Assembly (NCBI GenBank): GCA_014183095.1
Contig: JACCPH010000001.1
Span: 106,571 to 170,570, forward strand
DNA: 64,000 bases
Reading direction: 5' to 3'
Source of the DNA: Harringtonia aguacate
Taxonomy: Eukaryota; Ascomycota; Sordariomycetes; Ophiostomatales; Ophiostomataceae
In this document: positions 55,970 to 64,000 of the stretch, piece after piece
Position numbering within the stretch: the stretch's first letter is position 1
How the letters are laid out: each line of letters starts with the position of its first letter
Made by a program: the position numbers and the translations under genes
The notes under the pieces: model-generated
Told to the model about the DNA's origin: nothing
The model's database searches: none
Seen by the model: the letters and a program-made list of their open reading frames with translations, nothing else

Positions 55970-58281
55970 GCTTGGTGTCCACTCCGTTTTGCTGAATGGC
56001 GGCCACACAGGCTGCTGGGTGGCTGTTTATGTGTAAGGTTGGTTTATAGGGTGGTTCTGTGCGCTGTGCGCGCGTACATGTGCGGGTGGGTGTAAAAGGC
56101 CCGAGGTCCGTCGTCTGTTGCTTTGAAAATGGAAGCAGCGGATGGCTGATAGAAGGGTGTTTTCGGGTCCAGAGAGATTCGTTCGGAGTAGTAGTGTAAG
56201 AGGATATGATGTGAGGCGGGAGAGAATCAAAGCGTAATGGATACAAGATAAATAATAGAAGGGGGGGGGGAGGATCAAGAAGGAAAGGGGGAAGCAGATA
56301 CGTGGGGGGGGGTGAGAAGGGGAGTGCGAGGGAACGGGACTTATAATACCGGCTGTGTCGTCTGCGTCGCCTGCGTCGTCTTCCGCAGGCGGCGAGTGCA
56401 TTAGGCGGTGGGATCAGCGCCGGGACTGTGGCATATTGGATGGCTCCATCATGGCCAGGTGTGTCTCTGAGGTGAGCGCACGCCAGGCCGCGACTGGCCG
56501 GAAGCAATCGTCAGAGGGCGTGAGCGGGTATGGGTGGGCGCGTGAGGACCCGAAGAAGGGGGCCAGACGGGCAGATGAGGAGAGGGTAGGGAAGGGGGGG
56601 AAGGAGAAGACCGGTTGACAAAAGGTCCGGCTGCAGGTTGGGCAAGGAGGTGGGCGGCAGCAGGCCAGCAGAGGGCCAACAGCAGGCCAGCAGTCAGCAG
56701 GGCCGGCGTCTGGACGGGCTGGGATGGGCAGGCGCAGCGGGTGCTGTCTCTCGTTTTAGGCGTGCCATCTGTCGATGCTGGCACGAGGCCAGGCTGGCAT
56801 GGAGGGCGAATGCAGGCAAAAAGAGGGGCGCAGCGGACGAGTCGACTGGGAAATGGCCTGAGCCAGCGCTGGGCGGCGGACCCAAGTCGGTCGATGCCGG
56901 TAGCAGGGGCCCCATAAAGGGGGAGAGGGAAGGGAAGGGAAGGGGGGGGGGGGTGCTGGGAGAGGCTGCCCTGGCTGTCCTCACCCTGGCGTCTCACCGG
57001 CGCAGCTGCAGGGCTGGGGCCAGTCTCCAGTTAGGCGACTGCTGGCGGAGAAGAGATCGTGCCACTTTTGGCTTGGGTCATGCCAGGGTGTGGGATCGGT
57101 GGCCAGAGCAGCGCCGCCGGCCAGCGAATCCCTGGCAGTGGCGCCCAGCAGGCGGGTTATTATCTCTGGCACGCTGCAACCCTCCCGTTGATCCTCGTTC
57201 GTCTTTTTGCGGACCGACGAGCGGGGACTGGAAACGGAAGTCTGGTCCGTCGGCCATAGCAAGAGCCGTTGTTTTCCTGGTTTGATTTTTGGGTCGTTTT
57301 TGGGTCGTTTCTGGGTTAAATTTGGAATGCTGAGCAGGGCGGACACTGCATGAGCTGAAAAAAATTAAAAAAAAGATGAGCAGCCCGGGCAGATGTCGTG
57401 AGTGGCCACGTTTTTCCGTTCCTGAATGAGGAGATGTCTGCTGTCGCTCAGCGGCATGTAGCGATCACTTTGTGATCATGTCTGCGTCATTTCTGGGTCC
57501 TCCGGGTGTCTTCCCTGGATCTGTGAAATTTGTGGCATTTGTGATATTTTTGTTTGCGCGCCCGCCTTCTTCCACCGCCGCCATTGTACGAGTACGGGTA
57601 ACTCGTACACACTCGTACAAATACAACTACACACTCTCACGAGTGTACGTGCTACTTTGTACCTGTACCTGTACATTTTACATGCACTCGCAGACGGCTC
57701 CTTCCCGTTGCGGACTACGTCCCCCCAGCGTCTCGCCTTCCTCTTTGTTGCCCTAGACTTCCCCCAACAGGCCACTGGTGGCGTGTCCGGCAGCCGCGCC
57801 ATTCTTATTCAGCAGATCCGTGCGCTTGTAGCTTGTTTCTCGCACTGTGTATGCACCGTGCGCTGAAACACACAAACGCGTCCCCCAACGATCACCCGTT
57901 GAGGCAGGCGCACCGAACCATCGAAGCCATCGATGGACCGATGGGACCCTCAAACAGCCGGGGCTTAAAGCTTGTTTTTGGGTCAATCTGGTGCTGGCGG
58001 GCAGTTTTTTCCACACCCTGACTTGCCTGGGCGAGCATCTGGCGCCATAAGAACGGAACGATCTCTGGTGGCCACGCCTTGGTGGCCCCGGCGCGTCTTT
58101 TGGCTTTGCTGATTTGGCCCTTGTTTCGCCCTGAGCATCTCTCGACTCGCATGCTCGTGTAATCTGGTTCCGTTTTCCGCCGGCGGAGCCTACGACTTTT
58201 TGTTTCGGTTCTGACCACTGGCGAGACCCGTCTGGAGAGCTTCACGATCCCTCGCGAAAGCCCGGGCCGTCAACAGGCCAT
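55970..58281. other. Divergent region between the 521-residue gene and MSH1
   Basis: 2.3 kb without a recognised gene. G-rich runs lie at 56261-56310 and 56942-56953. GTACGAGTAC and CTCGTACAAATAC elements cluster at 57587-57680. Promoters of both genes should lie at the two ends. Open frames on both strands are short and unconvincing. Confidence 0.5.
57587..57680. repeat. TACGAG/CTCGTAC cluster
   Basis: GTACGAGTACGGGTAACTCG, ACTCGTACAAATACAA, ACGAGTGTACG and GTACCTGTACCTGTAC within about 95 bases, about 600 bases upstream of MSH1. Confidence 0.85.
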
Positions 58282-61200
58282 ATGGCATGGCAGGCCGCAG
58301 TCACGCCTGCGTCGACGACAGCGGCGAGGACGACAGGCGTGATGGGCGTGATGGGCGTGATGAGGGCGATGAGCACGACGACGACGGGGGTGGCCATGGC
58401 GAGAGGCATCACCAACACGAGCAACATGAGGAACGTGATGACGCGCGCGACCACGCTCGCCTGCTCGGCCTGCTCGGCAGCCTCGACAGCAGCACCATCG
58501 TGGCCTGTCTGTTCGCCCTCCTCACGCCTGCCAAGCCTCGCCAGAGGCAAGACGACGACAACGGTCTCGCTGGCACATCTCCCAGGGGGCATGCGCTCGG
58601 GCAAGCCGCTCCCGCAGGGCCTCCTCCTGCCTGATGGTGCGGACGCCCCTGCTGGAGACCTGCCGCACGAGTCCAGCCCTGCCTATCCAACCGTCATCCT
58701 ACAGGCACGTCGAAACATGCACAAGTTTGCCAACTGCATCCTCCTGACCCGCGTTGGCGGCTTCTACGAGATGTACTTTGAGCATGCGCAAGAGTGCGGG
58801 CCTCTCCTTAATCTGAAGGTGGCTTCCAAGAAGACCAATGCAGGTCCTGTGCCAATGGTAGCTTCCTCTCTCTCTTCTGTTTTACACCCCCCCCCCTTCT
58901 CTCTCTCTATCCTTCTTCTCCCTTCCCCCCATCCCTTCCAATCCCCCCCCCCCCCTCCCCATTCTTTCGTTATCCCCTTCGTTATCCCCTTATCACCTCC
59001 CACCTCTACCCCCCCCTCGTATCATATGGCAACGTTCTCTCCAGTCCCGCTCCGTGGCCTAACGCCACTATGCTATGCTGCATGCCGCCGGTGCATTTCT
59101 CCTCCCCCCATCCATGCCATTCTCTCGTCATTCCGCCACCACCACCTGCCCGATCCATGTCTGTAATTTCGGCTCTGATTTGTTCTTCTGTGGCGTAGGC
59201 TGGGTTCCCGTTCTTCCAACTGGACCGCTTTCTCAAGGTGCTGGTGCATGACCTCAGCCGGTATGTAGCCATCGCGGAGGAGTTCCCGAACTCGGCGGCC
59301 GACAGGGTCAAGTCGGGCGGTCTGATGCACGACCGCCGAGTGGCCCGCATCGTGACGCCGGGCACGCTCATTGACGAGAACTTTATGGACCCCCACACGA
59401 ACAACTATGTGATGGGGGTCCATGTGACTTGTAATGGCGGCGGTTGGACTGCTGGCTCGGGTGCTGGCTCGGGTGCTGGCTCTCCTACCACCGCGCTGGC
59501 TCCTGCTGCCGCCGCCGCCTCCCCTGACCTGGCGTCTGTGGGCGTCGGGCTGGCCTGGCTGGATCTCTCGACTGGTCATTTCTGCACGCAGGCCACGACG
59601 CTGGCAGCGCTAGGCTCCGTTCTGTTGCGAGTTGCGCCCCGGGAGATTGTCTTGGACGAGCGGCTGCAGCTGCAGCGTAGCACCCACCCGCTTTTTTCCG
59701 TCCTCGACGAAGATCGCCAGCAGCAGCAGCAGCTGGTCACCCTGGTGTCGTCTCCGCCTGCTGGCCAGGCCGGCAAGGTTGGCAAGGTTGGCAAGGTTGG
59801 CAAGGTTGGCAAGGCTGGCCAGGCAGGAGGAAGTGATGACCGGCTGGCTGACTGGGCCCCGGTGCTGGAGTCGGCCATCCCGGCTGCGACCGCCCAGGCT
59901 TTCACGGACGCCGAGGTCGCAGCCGGCTCGCTGCTGCTCCACTACGTCAAGGACAGGCTCCAGGGCCTGTCGATGAAGCTGCAGGCGCCCGTGCGCCACG
60001 AGGACATGCAGGCCATGACCATTGACAAGAACAGCATGCGCTCGCTGGAGATCAAGCAGACGCTGCGGGACGGCCTGTTCCGGGGCAGCCTGCTGCATGC
60101 CATCCGCCGCACCGTCACCAAGAGCGGCGCGAGGCTGCTGAACGAGTGGCTCAGTGAGTTTTCTGTTCTCTCTCTACTAGTGTTCACGTTCCCTTCTGAC
60201 TGGCAGGCGCTCCCTCGACCTCGCTCGACGTCATTGTCGCCCGCCAGAACCTCGTCGAGCGCTTCATCCAGGACGAAGACCTCCGCGATGGCATCACCCT
60301 GCTGCTTCGCCAGAGCCACGACTCGCACCGTCTCGTGCAAAAGTTTGCCCTGGGCCGCGGCGACCCCGACGACCTGCTCGACCTCAGCAAGACCATCTCT
60401 GCGACCGAGAGCATTGTCGACCTGCTCCGCCACGGAGCTGTCGCGGCTGGTGTTGCCAGTGTTGCTGGTGCTGCTGGCGGCCCAGACGCCAACGGTGACT
60501 GCCTAGCTGCCATGGCCGGCCGCATCAGCCTCGAGCGGCCCCTTGCCGTCGCCCAGCGCATCCGCGAGTCAGTCGACGAGGAGGGCATCCTCCAGCAGCA
60601 CGAGATGGCGGAGAGCGAGGCGAATGCCATGATGTCGCTGGCGGAAGAGGCCGTCCAGACAGAGGGCTCGGCAGAAGACAGCACGGTGCTTCGGAAAAAG
60701 TCCAAGAGTGCGGCTGGCGCCAAGGTGTTGGCGTCTGCGCCAGCAGCAGCAGCAGCAGCAGCAGCTACTGCCCCTTCCCCACGGCGAAGCAAGACCCCGT
60801 CGCTGCGCGACTACTACGGCGAAGACAACGAGGCCTGGGTCATGAAGCCGTCGGCGAGCCCAGGGCTGACGATGCTCCACGCCGAGCTGGCCAGCCTGGT
60901 CGTCGAGCGAGAGGCACTGACCGAGAGACTCCGCCGCAGCCTGGACGCGCCGAGCCTCGTGCTCAAGTGGACGCCCGGGCTGGGGCACATCTGCCACGTC
61001 AAGCGGGGCAAGGTCAAGGGCAAGAGAGTCTCCTCGGCTGGGGCTGAGGACAACACGCCCCCCGCGGCCGACCCTCCGCCCGCCCACACGACCATCTCGT
61101 CGAGCCGCACGACGCGGTCGCTGCACGTGCCCGAGTGGACGGCGCTGGGCCAGAAGCTGGACCAGGTGCGCTTCCAGATCCGCGCCGAGGAGCAGCGCGT

Positions 61201-62206
61201 GTTCCAGGCGCTGCGGGCGCTGGTCGTGCGCAACCTGGTGCCGCTGCGGCGCAACGCGGCCGTGCTGGACGAGCTCGACATTACGACGTCGTTTGGCCGG
61301 CTGGCCCTCGAGCAGGGGCTGTGCCGGCCGCGGCTGAACGGGGGCACGGCCACGGTCATTGTGGGTGGGCGGCACGCCACGGTGGAGGGCGGCCTGGCCG
61401 AGCAAGGGCGGACATTTGCGCGCAACGACTGCGTGGTGGGCGGCAGTGAAGACGCGACCGACACAGACTCACACGGCCGCGTCTGGCTCATCACCGGCCC
61501 CAACATGGCGGGCAAGTCGACCTTTTTGCGGCAAAACGCACTCATCACGATCCTGGCCCAGGTCGGCTGCTACGTGCCGGCCGACTACGCCGAGCTGGGC
61601 CTCGTGGACGCGCTCTTCAGCCGTGTCGGCTCGGCCGACAACCTGTTCCGCGACCAGAGCACCTTTATGGTCGAGATGCTCGAGACCGCCCACATTCTGC
61701 GCCAGGCCACGCCGCGCAGCTTTGTCATCATGGACGAGATCGGCCGCGGCACCACGCCCGAGGACGGCACCGCCGTCGCCTTTGCCGCCCTGCACCACCT
61801 CGTCCACGTCAACCGCTGCCGCTGCCTCTTTGCCACGCACTTTCACCGGCTCGCCGACCTCGCCGCCGCCGACGGGATGTTGGGGGTGGACGGGGTGGAC
61901 GGGGTGGCCGACGCCGACGGGCTGTCCAACGGGACCGGCGCCGTCGAGCTCTACTGCACCGACGTCGCCGAGGACGGCCACGGCGGCTTCGTCTACGTCC
62001 ACCGCCTGCGCAAAGGCATCAACCGCCACAGCCACGCCCTCAAGGTCGCCCGCCTGGCCGGCCTGCCCGAGCCCGCCATCCGCATCGCCGAGCAAGTGCT
62101 GGCTCAGAAGGGGGAGGCAGGAAAGGCCAGAAAGGCCACGGAGGCCGGGGAGGCCATGGCCAAGGACACAGTCCAGCCGGCAAGCGTCATGGCGGCAGCA
62201 GCATGA
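58282..62206 (+). CDS. MSH1: Mitochondrial DNA mismatch repair ATPase MSH1
   Basis: MutS homologue that maintains mitochondrial DNA. Exons 58282-58857, 59199-60153 and 60207-62206 give 1176 residues, longer than yeast Msh1 because of inserts. The first 55 residues have almost no acidic residues and many Ala/Thr/Arg/Met, fitting a mitochondrial presequence. The mismatch-recognition motif is GGFYEMYFEHA, followed by KKTNAGPVPMAGFPFFQLDR across the 341-nt first intron. Walker A is GPNMAGKST (941-949) and Walker B is VIMDEIGRGTTPEDG (D1020-E1021), with FATHFHRLADL after it. Inserts include five tandem Gly-Lys-Val/Ala units coded by a 9-nt repeat, poly-Ala at about 690-700 and a Gly/Asp-Val stretch after the ATPase site. 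The second join restores WLSAPSTSLDVIVARQNL. Confidence 0.94.
59772..59816. repeat. 9-nt coding minisatellite in MSH1
   Basis: Four perfect GGCAAGGTT units and one GGCAAGGCT, coding Gly-Lys-Val repeats between the connector region and the lever domain. Confidence 0.95.
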
Positions 62207-62720
62207 TTTCGCCTATACATTTTTTACGACTACGATCTTGATGAGCACACGACTCGAAATCTGCCACTTTGAAAAGCGTTAGCCTTGTACTCCTTTTTTT
62301 ATAAGATAGATGTACGATAGGATCCAAAAATTAAAGCAAAAGGAGCGTCTCATAAAGTGTTGTGTGATGGGTTGTCTTCAGTAGAAAAGACTTCAGGGTT
62401 AAAAAGCTCGTGTGTTGATCATTTCTAATCATTGACGGCTCCGGGTTTGAGGGGGAAAGATTGAAAAAAAAAAAAAAACGTACCTTTTGTGCAGCCAGTT
62501 TTTTGCCGTCACCATTTCGCAGTCGACAGGTCACCGATCAGCGAGCGTTTGAGAACACTTTTTTCCATTTTTCTCATTTTTTTGTTTGTTTGTTCCCTAT
62601 CCTCTGCAGCCCACAAAGCTGCTGCGTTTACCTGCCAGGACATCCTCCATGGGTCCGTGCCGTCCGATTCCCATTCCATGCCGGCACCTCGCAGCGGCTG
62701 GGCTTGCGCAGATGGGCCGC
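62207..62720. other. Convergent 3' region of MSH1 and P0
   Basis: AT-rich with A and T runs (A15 at 62464-62478). No gene is seen; probably two 3' UTRs. Confidence 0.6.
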
Positions 62721-62727
62721 TTAGTCG
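62721..62727 (-). other. 7-nt terminal coding exon of P0
   Basis: The bases CGACTAA complete the Phe codon and add Asp and the stop. A nearer CAG acceptor in the same 61-nt intron would give Phe-Thr-Thr and no GLFD end, so the distal one is preferred on protein grounds. Confidence 0.8.
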
Positions 62728-63717
62728 CTGTGACGTGTTAGTGGTGCTGTGAGGAGAAAAGTGAGAAAAGTGAGAGTGGGGGACATACAAGAGACCGCCG
62801 AAGCCGCCGTCCGAGTCGGACTCCTCCTCCTCCTCCTCCTTGGCCTCCTCCTTGGCCTCCTCCGCGGCCTCGGCCGCAGCGGCCGGGGCGGCGGCAGCGT
62901 AGGCCTCGGGGTTGGCGATGCGGTCCTTGAGCTCCTCGATCTCGGGCCAGCTGTACTCGGTCTCGATGGCGACGGCGAGCACCTTCTTGTAGGTGTTGAC
63001 GACGGAGTGGAGGACGGAGGGCAGGGTGGGGAAGTTGATGGCGAGGGAGAGGGCGGCAATGGTGGTGACGGCCGAGGAAAAGGCGCCGAGCAGCTGCTCC
63101 TCGCCAATGTCGAGGACGCTGGCGGGGAAGGCGTTGCCGTGGTCGTAGACCTGGGCGATGCCCATGCCGTAGGTAAAGGGCGAGATGTTGAGCATGTTGA
63201 GCAGGGTGGCCTCGGAGGGGCCGACCTTGGCGCCGACCTCGACGAGCTTGAGGTCGGTTGTGATCTCAATGGTACCGCGGGCAATCTTGGTGGGCACGCC
63301 GAGGGCCTGGAAGAAGGACGTCTTGCCGGGCTCCATGCCCGTGTTGCCGGCCGGCACCCACACGTCCACGGGCGCGAGGGCACCCGCACGCGCCGGCGCC
63401 GCCACCTTGTTGGACAGGATCTTGTCGCGCACGTCCTTCAGGTCCGCGTTGGTAAAGACAAAGCCCACGTTGCCGTGCACAAACGGCAGCAGATGCTCGT
63501 ACTCGGGCTTGTCGCTGATAAACGTCCGCAGCGCCCGCCGCACCATGGTGTTCTTGCCCATCAGCACCACGCCCTCGCCGCGCAGCGACTGGCGGATCTC
63601 GTGCATCTGCTGCGAGCTGACATTGTCCACCGTCACAATAAAGATGGACTGGTACTCCTCCAGCAAGCCCTTGAGCTTGTCAAAGTAGCCCGCCTTGTTC
63701 GAAGTCTTGCCCCCCAT
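62721..63717 (-). CDS. RPP0: 60S acidic ribosomal protein P0 (uL10)
   Basis: P0 forms the base of the ribosomal stalk and binds P1/P2 and elongation factors. Exons 62789-63717 and 62721-62727 give 311 residues, the normal length. Family sequence runs throughout: YFDKLKGLLEEYQSIFIVTV, HEIRQSLRGEGVVLMGKNTM, GNTGMEPGKTSFFQALGVPT, KIARGTIEITTDLKLVEVG, TLLNMLNISPFTYGMGIAQV. The Ala-rich hinge and acidic EEEEESDSDGGFGGL tail follow. Read without splicing, the tail would lose the universal Phe-Asp end. A GTATGT donor and a CAG acceptor at 62728 join a 7-nt last exon that supplies FD and a TAA stop. The two are thus GGLFD, as in other P-proteins. Confidence 0.95.
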
Positions 63718-64000
63718 ATCTTCTTTTAGATGAAGGCAGGATGTTTAAGGGCGAAGAGGTGTGTGTGGTGCTGCGGTGTGAGGAATTGGTTGATGGGAAT
63801 TTGGTGGTTGTTCGTGATGGCTTCTTTTTTCGGCAGCCCCCCTTGCCAGAAAATATTTACCACATTTTTGCGAAAAAAAAATGGAAACCCCAATTTTTTT
63901 TCCTGTGGGCTGTCGGCATAGGGTTTCGATGCACTAGCCGAGTGTGAACTAGTGCATGTATGTTGAGTAATGTCACATGAAATTGCACGTGATATCGATT
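63718..64000. promoter_or_regulatory. P0 promoter region, window edge
   Basis: Upstream of P0 on the minus strand. It carries TAGGGTTT at 63919-63926 (AAACCCTA on the gene's strand) and a CACGTG E-box at 63986-63991. Confidence 0.55.
63919..63926 (-). promoter_or_regulatory. Telobox-like AAACCCTA
   Basis: About 200 bases upstream of the P0 ATG; parallels the TAGGGTTAG before RPL11. Binding by a telobox factor is inferred. Confidence 0.4.

Overview
The window reads as nuclear DNA of a filamentous ascomycete (Pezizomycotina, most likely a sordariomycete). The coding DNA is GC-rich. Introns are short, with GTRNGT donors and CAG/TAG acceptors. Many proteins carry Ala/Gly/Ser/Pro low-complexity inserts, and the predicted proteins are fungal housekeeping families. 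There are no bacterial operons and no viral or CRISPR sequence, and I recognised no transposon. Assignments rest on reading the proteins by eye; no database was searched.

Layout, left to right. 1-2.1 kb: no gene recognised. 2.1-9.3 kb is compact: MPC1 (-), the spliceosomal SmB gene (-), RPL11 (+), a zinc-less MDR oxidoreductase (-) and SFH5 (-). 9.3-11.7 kb is a gene-poor island. A BEM46-type hydrolase (-) follows at 11.7-12.9 kb, then a 3.8 kb island, then a LYAR-type nucleolar protein (+, 16.7-18.8 kb). PEX10 (-) and an ERD1/EXS protein (+) are divergent at 19.9-23.3 kb. An intronless 968-residue disordered protein (+) lies at 25.3-28.2 kb. 28.2-35.5 kb is the largest gene-poor island, with several coding-like but unassignable stretches. 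A four-exon CDC25 phosphatase (-) occupies 35.5-37.6 kb, followed by a second large island to 43.3 kb. Then come a membrane-anchored tyrosinase (+), an ENV7/STK16 kinase (+), vacuolar alpha-mannosidase AMS1 (-), an island, a 521-residue orphan protein (-), mitochondrial MSH1 (+) and ribosomal P0 (-).

The genes do not form a pathway cluster. They serve separate basic functions: ribosome and RNA processing (RPL11, P0, SmB, LYAR homologue), mitochondria (MPC1, MSH1), peroxisomes (PEX10), membrane and vacuole (SFH5, ERD1-like, ENV7, AMS1) and the cell cycle (CDC25). SmB/RPL11 and PEX10/ERD1 share short divergent promoters. No complete new system was found. The most unusual points are very small exons (9 nt in SmB, 7 nt in P0, a lone ATG in RPL11), a tyrosinase without the usual second CuB histidine, a GTACTCGTAC-type motif recurring mainly in the gene-poor islands, and traces of orphan or decaying genes in those islands.
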